Positions 34,124 to 43,267 of a DNA stretch of 64,000 nucleotides are shown here, one piece after another (position 1 is the first letter of the stretch; every line of letters starts with the position of its first letter). The notes under the pieces were generated by a model. That model was given only the letters and a program-made list of their open reading frames with translations, was not told the origin of the DNA and searched no databases. Source of the stretch: CADCTB01 sp963768975 (GTDB lineage: Bacteria; Actinomycetota; Acidimicrobiia; Acidimicrobiales; AC-14); contig CAVYKB010000013.1 in NCBI GenBank assembly GCA_963768975.1, positions 501,880 through 565,879 on the forward strand, read 5' to 3'. Made by a program: the position numbers and the translations under genes.

Positions 34124-35470
34124 GTGGAACGCGGGCGGGTCCGCAACGTCGCCGTCCTGCTGGCCGTCGTGGTGGTCGCCCAGCTGGTGGCGGTGGTGGC
34201 CCGCCGGAGCGGTTCCGGGCCGCCGGCGTCGGTCGCCATACCCGCCGGCGCCGAGCGGGTGGTTTCGAACCTGATGCTCACGGAGGGCCGGGTGTTGGGC
34301 GCTTCGGTCTCCCCCGATTCGCTCCGCCCGCCGGCGCACGCGCTCTACGGCGAGGCCGGATCGAAGGATCCGCTGGGCGGACGCATGCTGGCGGTCGGCA
34401 GTGCGTTCAGCGACGGGCCGCCGGTGGTCCCCACCTCCGAGGCGCCGGGTTTCCGGCTGGCCGATCTGGCCGGCCTAAGCGTGGCCGTCGGCCACGACCG
34501 GGCCTGGACGTGGGTCACCTGGAGGTTGCCCAACTGCCCGGCGAGGTGCCAGGGGTACGTCGCCGGCCGCAACCTGTCCGAGCCCGAGGTCCTCGCCGCC
34601 GCCCGAGGGGCGAAGGCCGATGTCAACGCCCCGGCCGCCGGCGCCGTGCCGGGCGGGATGACACTGCTCTCCACCACCCGCCTCGACCTCCGGGACTTCG
34701 ACGCCGCTGGGTCGCAGACGATCTCGTGGCTGTGGAAGGGCGATCCCCTGGTGCTCAGGGTGGCGCCCGGGCCCGACCTGGCGACACTGTTCCGGTTCTG
34801 GGTGGACGGTGGCCCGGTCGAGGTCCGCGGGCGGCGGGGGTCCGACGGGGAGCTCGCCCAGGTCGGCGTCGGCGGGGATCTGGCCGTCCGGGCCTGGGCG
34901 GAGGGCGGCCGGTCGGTCTTTGTGGCCTCCACCCGGATGCTCGTGGACGACGTCGACGAGTTCGTGGCCAGCATGCGGGGCGCCGGCGCCCGCGACTGGG
35001 AGGCGTTGCGCACCCGGGTGCTCGACGTGTCGACGGAGTCCCTGGCCAACCTGTGCTCCACTTCAGGCGAGCGGTTCACCGCCGTCGGGCGTAGCGAAGG
35101 GTCCTACCGGTGGGCCGTCGGCTTCCGGCCGGGAGGCGCGAACCAGCTCGCTCACTGCTCCGTCCTCCTGACGCCCGACCGGTCGGCGCTGGCCGGCAAT
35201 GCCAGCCCACGGCCCCCGCCGCGTGGGCTCTCGGTCGCAACGACGGCGACGACCGACCCCGCCGGCCTGTTCGTCCTCGGCGTGGCGCCGGCGGGCACCG
35301 CCAGGGTACGTCTCGACGTGGCCGGCGGCCGCCAGGTGGACGCCGAGCTGGCGGCGACCGGGCCGGCGCCGGGGGAGCGCTACTACGCCGGGTTCATCGA
35401 GGGCACCGTACGCGCCCGCCCGGCGGTGGTCGCCGTGAACGGCGCCGGCGCCGAGATCGCCCGGGGGTAA
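34124..35470 (+). CDS. Membrane-anchored extracellular protein, unknown function
   Basis: The 448-residue product starts at GTG 34124. It has one N-terminal membrane helix (AVLLAVVVVAQLVAVVA, near 10-26) and a long outward region with no repeats or known motif. Paired cysteines (LPNCPARCQG, LCSTSGE, LAHCSV) may form disulfides. The C-terminal 90 residues (TTATTDPAGLFVLGVAPAG) resemble a small beta domain. It directly follows the FAD enzyme gene. I do not recognise the family. Confidence 0.65.
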   Translation: MERGRVRNVAVLLAVVVVAQLVAVVARRSGSGPPASVAIPAGAERVVSNLMLTEGRVLGASVSPDSLRPPAHALYGEAGSKDPLGGRMLAVGSAFSDGPPVVPTSEAPGFRLADLAGLSVAVGHDRAWTWVTWRLPNCPARCQGYVAGRNLSEPEVLAAARGAKADVNAPAAGAVPGGMTLLSTTRLDLRDFDAAGSQTISWLWKGDPLVLRVAPGPDLATLFRFWVDGGPVEVRGRRGSDGELAQVGVGGDLAVRAWAEGGRSVFVASTRMLVDDVDEFVASMRGAGARDWEALRTRVLDVSTESLANLCSTSGERFTAVGRSEGSYRWAVGFRPGGANQLAHCSVLLTPDRSALAGNASPRPPPRGLSVATTATTDPAGLFVLGVAPAGTARVRLDVAGGRQVDAELAATGPAPGERYYAGFIEGTVRARPAVVAVNGAGAEIARG

Positions 35471-35563
35471 CGGGTTCGCATACTTGAAGGACCCGTTTCT
35501 GACGCTCTCAGGTGCGCGGGTGAAGACGTGGCCCCGAGCGCGCAGGGCGGCGGCCTCGAACCC

Positions 35564-36300
35564 TCAGTCGGCGGAGGACGCCGGCTTCAGGGACCCCAGC
35601 CGGCGGGCGGCGATGGCCAGACCGACGAGGGCCACGAGCACGAGGCGGCCCACCGCCGCCCAGCCGTGGGGGATGCCCTCCCGGCGAAGGCCGTCCTCCG
35701 CACCCGTGAGTCCCACGAGCACGGCTTGCGCCAGCCAGCCGGGTGAGAGCTGGGCGATCCCGGCGAGGGCGGCGCCGAGCAGGCGCTCGACCAGGATGAC
35801 CAGTATCAACGACCAGACGACGGGCCGTTTGAAGCTGGCGCCGATGGCGACGAACAGGGCGAGGTAGGCGCCGGCGCCGGCGAGGGCGGCGATCGCCGCC
35901 GGCGCGGCGCTGGACGGGGCGCCGGCGACGATGGCGGACGCGGCCGCCGCCGGCACCAGCACCGCGGCGGCGACGAGGCAGCCGCCGAGCCAGCGGCCGG
36001 CGGCGATGGTGGCGAAGCGGACCGGGCTGAGCCAGGTGAAGGCGAACACCCCCGAGCGGATCTCGGCGCCGAGGAGGGCATCGCCGATGATGAGGCAGGT
36101 GATGGGCAGGACGAGGGTGTGCAACGCCGTGCCGCCCACGCGGGCGAACCCGATGACCGCCGCCTCGTCGGACAGCCGGGACAGGAGGCCGAACAGCAGC
36201 GCGCCGGCCACGGGCAGGGTCAGCAGCAGGCGCTGCGACGGGACGCAGGCCCGCATGGTGTAGCGGACGATGGCGGCCAGCGGCGTCCGGATGGCGGAGG

Positions 36301-36304
<4 letters not shown>
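35564..36304 (-). CDS. ABC-2 type exporter permease (second pair)
   Basis: The 246-residue protein has about six membrane helices (for example LLLTLPVAGALLFGLLS, LVLPITCLIIGDALLG) in the pattern of ABC-2 permeases. It contains FAFTWLSPVRFATIAAGRWLGG, which corresponds to the family's region before helix 3. The GTG start at 36304 overlaps the stop of its ATPase gene (GTGA). It is the last gene of a four-gene run of two ATPase/permease pairs. The exported substrate is unknown. Confidence 0.82.
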
Positions 36305-37229
<925 letters not shown>

Positions 37230-37233
<4 letters not shown>

Positions 37234-38129
37234 TCGGCGGACCGGTAGCGGGCGAGGATCACGACCACGCAGACCGCCACCACGAGTGTGTAGATGCCGG
37301 CGGACATCGCCCCGCCGCCGGCCACTCCCGAGAGGGGCGACTCCTCGTCGATGCGGCCGAGGAACACGAGGTCGCGCAGGCGCAGCGGCGTGGCCAGGAT
37401 GTTCAAGAGGGCGGCCGGGTGGCCGGTGGGCTGGGTGTCGCCCCCGTCGGCCTCCACCAGGATCCCGGAGATGGCGGAGGAGACGAGGGTAATGCCCAGC
37501 AGGCTGGCGCCGGCCACCATGCGCCGGCCGGTGAGCGAGGAGACGGCGACGCCGAGCAGCGCGTAGAACAGCGCCAGCAGGGCGGCGGCGACCGGGACCT
37601 GCCACAGGACGGCCGTGTTGTCGCTGAGGTAGTCAAGCGCACCGTCGCTCACCAGCATCTGGCCGACGTAGAGCACGACCTGGGGCAGGAACGAGAAGGC
37701 GAAGACGCAGGTGAAGATGGCCCCCACCTTGGCCAACCCGTAGTCACGGCCGGTCAGCGGCCGGGCGAAGATCAGGGGGAGGACCCGCTGGCGGCGGTCG
37801 GGGCAGACCAGGTCGGGCGCCACCAGGGCGACGAAGAGGAGGAGGGCGCTGGAGACGCCCAGGTACTCCCGGTAGGTGATGAACTCGAACCCCTCGGCCG
37901 GCGTGCCCCGGGTGAGGTAGGCGATACCGACGTTGACGACGGCGGGAACGACGGCGATGGCCAGCAGGACGGCGGGCGCCACCTTCTGGCGCCAGGGCCG
38001 GCGCAGGCCGATGGCCCGGCGCAGCGAGGTCCGGAACAGGGCGGCGGTGGCCGCCCGCCGGCTGCCACGGGGGCCGGCGTACGGCCGGTAGCCGCGGTCG
38101 TAGACCGCTCCGGTTGCAGGAGCCGTCAC
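37230..38129 (-). CDS. ABC-2 type exporter permease (first pair)
   Basis: The 299-residue protein has an N-terminal cytoplasmic segment (YDRGYRPYAGPRGS) and about six helices, including PAVLLAIAVVPAVVNVGIAY and FALLLFVALVAPDL-like spans. RQRVLPLIFARPLTGRDYGL, typical of ABC-2 permeases, lies near residues 112-131. GTG 38129 overlaps the stop of the first ATPase gene. The two permeases are not close paralogs, which suggests a heteromeric exporter or two related exporters. Confidence 0.85.
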
Positions 38130-39037
38130 CGAAGGCCGGGGCGGGTGAAGACGTCGTCGAGGGACGTCAGCCGGTTGGTCAGCTTGTGCAGCGGGAGGTC
38201 GAGGTCGGCGACCACGTCCCGGATGGTGTCGAGGTCGGCGTCGCCGGTGATGGTGACCTCCAGCGTGCCGGCGTCGTCGAGGACCACGGCCAGGCCTTGG
38301 GCGGCCAGGGCGGCGAGGAGCGCCTCGGCGTGCGCCGGCCCCACGTCGATGGTGACCGTGCCCGTCTGGTGGAGGAGCGTCTCGGTGGGCGCGTCGGTGA
38401 CGAGCCGGCCGCCGTCGAGCATGACCACGTGGTCACAGACCCGGGCCACGTCGTCGAGGAGGTGGGTGGCCAGCACGACGGCGATCCCGAAGGTGCTCAG
38501 CCGGTCGACCAGCTCCAGCATCTCCTCCCGCCCCGACGGGTCGAGACCGGCGGTCGGCTCGTCGAGCAGGACGAGCTGGGGGTCGGCGACGATGGCCTGG
38601 GCCAGTTTGGTCCGCTGGCGCATGCCGGTGGAGAACCCGCCGACGGGCCGGAAGCGGGCCTCGTCCAGGCCGACCAGATCGAGCACCTCCGACGCTCGCT
38701 GGCGGGCGGCCCGCACCGGGAGCCCGCCGAGCTCGCCGAAGGTGGAGACCACGTCGGCCGCGGTCTGGTCGAGGGGCAGGCAGTCGTGCTCGGGCATGTA
38801 ACCGATCTGGCTGCGGGCGCCGATGGGGTCGGCGGCCACGTCGACGCCGCAGACCTCCACTCGGCCGGCGTCGGGGCGGCTGAGGCCGAGGAGCAGCCGG
38901 AACAGCGTGGTCTTGCCCGCCCCATTGGCCCCCACCAGCCCGACCCGCCCGGCCGGCAGGTCGAGGTCGACGGCATCGAGGGCGGTGACCCCTGGGTACC
39001 GCTTGGTCAGCCCGCGGGCCGTCACGATGCTCGCCAT
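38126..39037 (-). CDS. ABC exporter ATPase (first pair)
   Basis: The 303-residue ATPase begins MASIVTARGLTKRYPGVTAL and has Walker A GLVGANGAGKTTLFRL, a GYMPEHDCLP Q-loop (Glu in place of Gln), signature FSTGMRQRTKLAQA, Walker B LVLLDEPTAGLDP and the switch His in ATHLLDD. It is the first gene of the exporter operon; a longer frame back to 39481 crosses into azlD on the same strand and lacks a ribosome site. ATG 39037 is 21 bases after the azlD stop at 39058. Confidence 0.92.
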   Translation of the reverse strand: MASIVTARGLTKRYPGVTALDAVDLDLPAGRVGLVGANGAGKTTLFRLLLGLSRPDAGRVEVCGVDVAADPIGARSQIGYMPEHDCLPLDQTAADVVSTFGELGGLPVRAARQRASEVLDLVGLDEARFRPVGGFSTGMRQRTKLAQAIVADPQLVLLDEPTAGLDPSGREEMLELVDRLSTFGIAVVLATHLLDDVARVCDHVVMLDGGRLVTDAPTETLLHQTGTVTIDVGPAHAEALLAALAAQGLAVVLDDAGTLEVTITGDADLDTIRDVVADLDLPLHKLTNRLTSLDDVFTRPGLR

Positions 39038-39057
39038 CCTTTGTCGAACCGTACCGG

Positions 39058-39369
39058 TCAGAACCGCTGGAGGGCGGCCAGGAGGCCGATCCCGACGACC
39101 ACCGTCAACCCGACGTTGCGGGTCCTCCACGCCACTGCGGCGGCGACCAGACCGGCCACCAGCGTGGGCTGGAGGAGGTCGAGCCGGCCCTCGGGGCGCA
39201 GGAGGGCGGGGGCGATGATGGCGGCGAGGGCGGCCGGCGGGATCTGGCGGAGGACCCTCGCCAGCGCCGGCGGCACGGTGGCCATCCGGTGGGCGAAGGC
39301 CAGGAACGACGCCCGCATGGCGTAGGTCCCGGCGCCCGATAGGACGATGGCGGTCCACATGCGGTTCAC
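39058..39369 (-). CDS. azlD: AzlD-type branched-chain amino-acid exporter subunit
   Basis: The 103-residue protein has about four hydrophobic helices with the AzlD pattern (YAMRASFLAF, VPPALARVLRQIPPAALAA). AzlC/AzlD pairs export branched-chain amino acids. GTG 39369 overlaps the stop of the azlC gene by four bases. The size is normal. Confidence 0.85.
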   Translation of the reverse strand: MNRMWTAIVLSGAGTYAMRASFLAFAHRMATVPPALARVLRQIPPAALAAIIAPALLRPEGRLDLLQPTLVAGLVAAAVAWRTRNVGLTVVVGIGLLAALQRF

Positions 39370-40064
39370 GGCCCGCCCCGGGCGTCGACGATGGCGCCGA
39401 CCACGATGCCGGCGCCGGCGCCGATGATGGTGGACACGGGGCCGGCGCCGGCTTCGGCGGCGATGACCGCCGCCGCCCCACCGGCCACCGCGGCGGCGAC
39501 CGAAGGGCGATCCGCCAGGATCGGGACCAGCAGGACCAGGAACACGAGGGGGATGGCGAAGTCGAGCGGTATGGAGTCGGGGATGGCGGGGCCGGCGAAG
39601 GCGCCGGCCACCGTGCTGCCGATCCAGGTGGTCGAGAGGAGGGTGGCGATGCCCAGGAAGAACGGCAGGCGCTCCTCGGTGCGGCCTCCGTCGGCCGGCC
39701 AGCGGGTGATGCAGATGGCGTACACCTGGTCGACGAGTAGGTACGCCGCCCCCAGCCGCCGGCGGGTCGACTCGTGGCTGAGGTAGGGCGCCAGCGACGC
39801 CGAGTACAGGACCAGCCGCAGGTTGATGGTCCAGGCGGCCAGCACCGCGACCAGCACGGAGCCGCCCTGGGCCAGTACGTCGACGATGGCCAACTGGGAG
39901 GCGCCGGCGAAGACGATCGTCGACAGCCCGATCGCCGACCAGGCGTCGAAGCCGGCGGCCACCGGGCCGGCGCCGGCGACGAGACCGAAGGGGGCCACGC
40001 CGACCGCCAGGGGGACGGCGGCGGCCGCGCCGGCCCGAAACGCGGTGGCCACGGCGGAGGGCAT
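39366..40064 (-). CDS. azlC: AzlC-type branched-chain amino-acid exporter subunit
   Basis: The 232-residue protein has the AzlC fold: AVPLAVGVAPFGLVAG near the N-terminus, FAGASQLAIVDVLAQG near residues 52-67 and NLRLVLYSASLAPYL near 80-94. About six helices are seen. With the small AzlD partner it forms an export channel for branched-chain amino acids in the inner membrane. A start near 40064 is accepted; 70 bases separate it from the peptidase stop. Confidence 0.88.
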   Translation of the reverse strand: MPSAVATAFRAGAAAAVPLAVGVAPFGLVAGAGPVAAGFDAWSAIGLSTIVFAGASQLAIVDVLAQGGSVLVAVLAAWTINLRLVLYSASLAPYLSHESTRRRLGAAYLLVDQVYAICITRWPADGGRTEERLPFFLGIATLLSTTWIGSTVAGAFAGPAIPDSIPLDFAIPLVFLVLLVPILADRPSVAAAVAGGAAAVIAAEAGAGPVSTIIGAGAGIVVGAIVDARGGP

Positions 40065-40134
40065 CCGACCGATGATGGCCGCTCGGGGACCGGTCGGTCG
40101 CCGTATTCCCTCCAGTGGCTCCGCCGAACTTCGG

Positions 40135-41304
40135 TCAGCAGTACTTGATCAGCGTGGAGTAGGGGTTGGTGTAGCCGCTGCCGTTCGGGTGGATCTCGAA
40201 GTGCAGGTGGGGCGGCCCGCCGGACGCGTCGCCGGTGTTGCCGACCCGCCCGATCACCGTCCCCGCCGCGACCCGGCCGCTGGCGCCGAAGGAGTCGAGG
40301 TGGGCGCCGAAGTACCGGTTGCCGTCGTCGCCGGCCAGGAAGTAGGCGAGCCCGCTGACTGCGCCGTTGCGCTGGGTGACGACCCCGTTGACGTTGGCGA
40401 CGACCGGAGTGCCCTTGGGCGCCAGGATGTCGTTGCCCTGGTGGCCTGAACCCCCGCCCCTCGGCGCCCCGTAGTCGTTGGTGAAGGCGCGCGGCCCCTG
40501 GACCGGGCAGAGCCAGGCCCCGCCGCCGGCGGCCGGCGCCGGCACGGTGGTGGGGGTGGCCGCCGGTCGGGCCGACGGCGTCGTCGTGGCGGGGATGTCC
40601 GCGCCCGCCGCCCGTGGAGCGGCAGTCGTGGCCGCCGCCGAGGCGGCGGCTTCGGTCCGGCGCTGTTGCTCCTCCCGAGCGGCGCGGGCCTGCTCCTCGA
40701 TCCGGGCCAGGCGCTCCAGCTCCCGGACGGCGTCGGCCTGGCGCCGGCGCAGGTCTTCGATCGCCCCGGCTCGGGCCGCCTGCTCCTGCTCGAGGGCGGC
40801 GACTTCCACCTGCAGGTCCTCCTTGTCGGCCCGATAGTGCTCCAGGGCCGCCGTCGATGTCGAGGCCACCACGCTGGCGTACTGCTGGGCCCGGACGACC
40901 TGGTTGGCATCGGCCATGCGCAGCAGCCTGGTGATGGGCGCCGTTCCCTGGACGTACTGGCGGATGGCCAGCTGGGCCACCTCGGCCCGCGTGGCCGCGA
41001 CCCGCTCGTCGACGCGGGCGACCCGTGTCTCCAGGTGGCTGACGGTGTCGTCGGCCCGGGCCCGTTCCTCGATCGCCTTGGAGAGCTCCTCGGCGGCCCG
41101 GTTGGCCCGCCGCTGGGCCGCCTCTCGGTCGTCCACCTGCGCGCCGGCGACTCCGGGAACGCCGGCGAGCACGAGCACGACCACGGCGACCGCCCGGCGC
41201 AGCCGACTCAGGCCGTCTCCTCTCGGCGTTTGCGACTCACGGCGACCTTCACCCCACTCTCGACCGCCGACGGTGGTGATGCTAGCGAGTGGCGGCCCGG
41301 TCAC
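40135..41304 (-). CDS. Secreted M23 peptidase with coiled coil (EnvC/NlpD-like)
   Basis: The 389-residue protein has an N-terminal signal region (RRAVAVVVLVLAGVPGVAGA, near 36-55). A long coiled coil follows (about 58-235, rich in Ala, Glu, Arg and Gln). Next is a Thr/Ala/Pro linker and a C-terminal LytM/M23 domain with the metal motifs GHQGNDI and PHLHFEIHP. These proteins cut peptidoglycan cross-links or activate amidases during cell division. The first zinc motif reads HxGND, where HxGxD is usual, so a ligand Asp is present. GTG 41304 is the longest start; a later one near the signal is possible. Confidence 0.88.
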   Translation of the reverse strand: MTGPPLASITTVGGREWGEGRRESQTPRGDGLSRLRRAVAVVVLVLAGVPGVAGAQVDDREAAQRRANRAAEELSKAIEERARADDTVSHLETRVARVDERVAATRAEVAQLAIRQYVQGTAPITRLLRMADANQVVRAQQYASVVASTSTAALEHYRADKEDLQVEVAALEQEQAARAGAIEDLRRRQADAVRELERLARIEEQARAAREEQQRRTEAAASAAATTAAPRAAGADIPATTTPSARPAATPTTVPAPAAGGGAWLCPVQGPRAFTNDYGAPRGGGSGHQGNDILAPKGTPVVANVNGVVTQRNGAVSGLAYFLAGDDGNRYFGAHLDSFGASGRVAAGTVIGRVGNTGDASGGPPHLHFEIHPNGSGYTNPYSTLIKYC

Positions 41305-41338
41305 GCTCTAGACCTCCCGCCTATGGGGAGCACCTGAG

Positions 41339-41455
41339 GTGCATACGGCGGCGCCGGCGGATGACTTGCTACCGTGCCACCCGATGCTGCCCTGCGAGGC
41401 GCTGAAGGCGGACCGCCAGCCGACGACCCCCTGCCGCGCGCGAGATGCCGGATGA
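41339..41455 (+). CDS. Candidate 38-residue peptide upstream of the B2-like protease
   Basis: GTG 41339 follows GGGGAG with eight bases of spacing. The peptide MHTAAPADDLLPCHPMLP runs on to CRARDAG and contains three cysteines. It ends 15 bases before the GTG of the lasso-B2-like gene on the same strand. A small ORF in front of a peptide-processing protease is what a precursor gene would look like. Nothing in it fits a known lasso leader (no Thr two residues before a core start that would leave room for a ring). It is too short to be sure it is coding at all. Confidence 0.3.
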   Translation: MHTAAPADDLLPCHPMLPCEALKADRQPTTPCRARDAG

Positions 41456-41470
41456 CGGGCACGGCCTGAG

Positions 41471-41947
41471 GTGGGCCTTTCTCGGGAACGGTTGGCTGAA
41501 ACCCCTCAAGTCGCCTGGCGGGGCCTGCGCAGGGCGAGGCAGGCTTCGTGGACGACTGGCCTGGAGTACCTGAAAGTCCTCGCCCTGGCGGGCATCACCG
41601 AGGTGGCCCTCCGCCGGGTGCCGCTCGGGCGGCTGGCCCGCCTCCACGGGGTGGCATTTGCCGCTGCGCCGACTTCAGGGGAGCCGCTGGACGAACTGCC
41701 GGCGTGGGCCGCCCACCGGCTCCGGGTCGTGGGGCGGGTCATGGGCCGGTGGCCGGTCGACGGGACGTGCCTGCGGCACGCCCTGGTCGCCGGCCATCGT
41801 GTCCGCGCCCTGCAGCCCGAGCTGAAGCTCGGCGTGGCCAAGGACGACACGGGGAAGATCGTCGCCCACGCCTGGCTGGTGATCGGGGGGAAGAGCCTGG
41901 ACCCCAGCTCCGGCCGCTTCGTCGAGTTGCAGGTGCCGGGAAACTGA
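41471..41947 (+). CDS. Lasso-peptide B2-like transglutaminase-type cysteine protease
   Basis: The 158-residue protein matches the Transglut_core3 family: C100 in GTCLRHALV, H133 in AHAWLVIGG and D144 in KSLDPSSG form the Cys-His-Asp triad. In lasso pathways, B2 removes the leader while B1 (a PqqD-like domain) delivers the peptide and C closes the ring. No B1, C or exporter lies nearby. Stand-alone copies of this family exist in many actinobacteria and their roles are unknown. The N-terminal 60 residues form an Arg-rich helical region typical of the family. Confidence 0.85.
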   Translation: MGLSRERLAETPQVAWRGLRRARQASWTTGLEYLKVLALAGITEVALRRVPLGRLARLHGVAFAAAPTSGEPLDELPAWAAHRLRVVGRVMGRWPVDGTCLRHALVAGHRVRALQPELKLGVAKDDTGKIVAHAWLVIGGKSLDPSSGRFVELQVPGN

Positions 41948-42090
41948 CGGCCGGGAAGTTGGACGACCCCGCCAAAGCAAACAAGAAGGACAATGACATC
42001 GCTGGTAGTGTTCCGCGCCTATAGTCAGCTGGCCGCCACATGCTCAAGGAGCGGGCGCCGGCGTCCGAAACAGCGGCAAGAGAGGGGCCG

Positions 42091-42294
42091 ATGACCACTG
42101 AACGTGAGTACCTCACCCCCGGCGAGGTGGCCAGAGCGCTCCACGTGTCGCCCAAGACGATCATCCGGTGGGCGAACGAAGGCCTGATTCCCTGCGTGAT
42201 GACGTTGGGTGGCCATCGGCGGTTCCTCCGCAAGGACATCGACGAGGTGGTCGCCCGCCTGGAAGCCGGCGTGCGTACCTCGAGCGAGGGCTGA
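42091..42294 (+). CDS. BldC-type MerR-like DNA-binding protein
   Basis: The 67-residue protein is a single winged helix: YLTPGEVARALHVSPKTIIRWANEG (split here: YLTPGEVARALHV and SPKTIIRWANEG), then the wing LGGHRRFLRKDID. BldC proteins hold off development in Streptomyces and are common in actinobacteria. ATG 42091 follows GAGAGGGG. It lies 144 bases downstream of the B2-like gene, and the polymerase-domain gene starts 13 bases after its stop. Confidence 0.92.
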   Translation: MTTEREYLTPGEVARALHVSPKTIIRWANEGLIPCVMTLGGHRRFLRKDIDEVVARLEAGVRTSSEG

Positions 42295-42307
42295 GCCCGG
42301 CCGGACG

Positions 42308-43267
42308 TTGACCGATCGAGGGACCGACGAGGAGCGGGATGGAGTACCGCTCACGAACCTCGACGAGCCACTGTTCGACGGCGCCGGCGCGACGAAGCGG
42401 GACCTGGTCGACTACCTCGACGCCGTGCGGGACCTGATCCTGCCCGAACTGGAGGACCGGCCGCTGTCGGTCATACGCGTCCACCGGGGCCAGCAGGCGT
42501 TCATGCAGAAGAACGTCCCCAAGTACACGCCGTCCTGGGTCCGAACCGTCAGCTTCTGGGCGGAGTCGTCGAAGCGCGAGGTCTCCTACGCCCTGTGCAA
42601 CGACCGGCGGACGCTCCTGTGGTTCGCTAACCAGCGCGCCGTCGAGTTTCACCCCACCCTGGCCAGGGCCGACCGTCCGGACCGCACCACCCACCTCGTG
42701 CTCGACCTCGATCCGCCGGAGGGGGCGACGTTCGCCATGGCCGTGCGGGCCGCCCACCTCGTCCGCCAGGCGCTGGACGAAGTCGGGCTGGGGGGTTCGG
42801 TCAAGACCAGCGGCGCCAAGGGCGTGCACGTGTTCGTCCCCATCGACGATCAGGCGTCGTCCGAGGATGCCGCCGCCGCCACCCGGGCCATCGCGGCCCG
42901 CGCCGCCCGGTTGGACCCTGCGGTGGCCACCACCGCGTTCATGAAGGAGGACCGCGACGGCAAGGTGTTCGTCGACGCCACCCGCGTCGGGGGCGCCACC
43001 GTCGTGTCCGCCTACAGCCCGCGCGTGCGACCCGGGGCGCCCGTTTCCTTCCCGGTGAGCTGGGATGAATTGGGGTCCGTGGCGCCGGCCGACTTCACCC
43101 TGCACACCGCGCTCGAGCGGCTCGGCGAGGGCAATCCGTGGCGCGCCCGGATGCCGGCGCCCCAGTCACTGCCCGCTGACCTTGTCGCGGAAGGCCATGC
43201 CATCCCCGCCGGCCGGGTGGCGGCCATGCACGAGGGCCGGCGCCGGGCGCGCGCCCGCAAGGACTAA
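42308..43267 (+). CDS. LigD-type DNA polymerase domain protein
   Basis: The product (319 residues from TTG 42308; other starts possible) matches the primase-polymerase domain of NHEJ ligase D: LDRPLSV-like entry, THLVLDLDPPEG with the metal DxD (near 130), and KTSGAKGVHVFVP. The C-terminal segment has FHTALERLGEGNPW-like text. It lacks the ligase and nuclease domains, so it is a stand-alone polymerase-domain protein for repair, as found in several actinobacteria. No Ku gene is in the window. The 3' end overlaps the convergent membrane protein by four bases. Confidence 0.85.
   Translation: MTDRGTDEERDGVPLTNLDEPLFDGAGATKRDLVDYLDAVRDLILPELEDRPLSVIRVHRGQQAFMQKNVPKYTPSWVRTVSFWAESSKREVSYALCNDRRTLLWFANQRAVEFHPTLARADRPDRTTHLVLDLDPPEGATFAMAVRAAHLVRQALDEVGLGGSVKTSGAKGVHVFVPIDDQASSEDAAAATRAIAARAARLDPAVATTAFMKEDRDGKVFVDATRVGGATVVSAYSPRVRPGAPVSFPVSWDELGSVAPADFTLHTALERLGEGNPWRARMPAPQSLPADLVAEGHAIPAGRVAAMHEGRRRARARKD

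Noticed and set aside
41948..42090. Lasso precursor between the B2-like gene and bldC
   Set aside because: The only short frame (MTSLVVFRAY...) has a basic tail without leader or core features.
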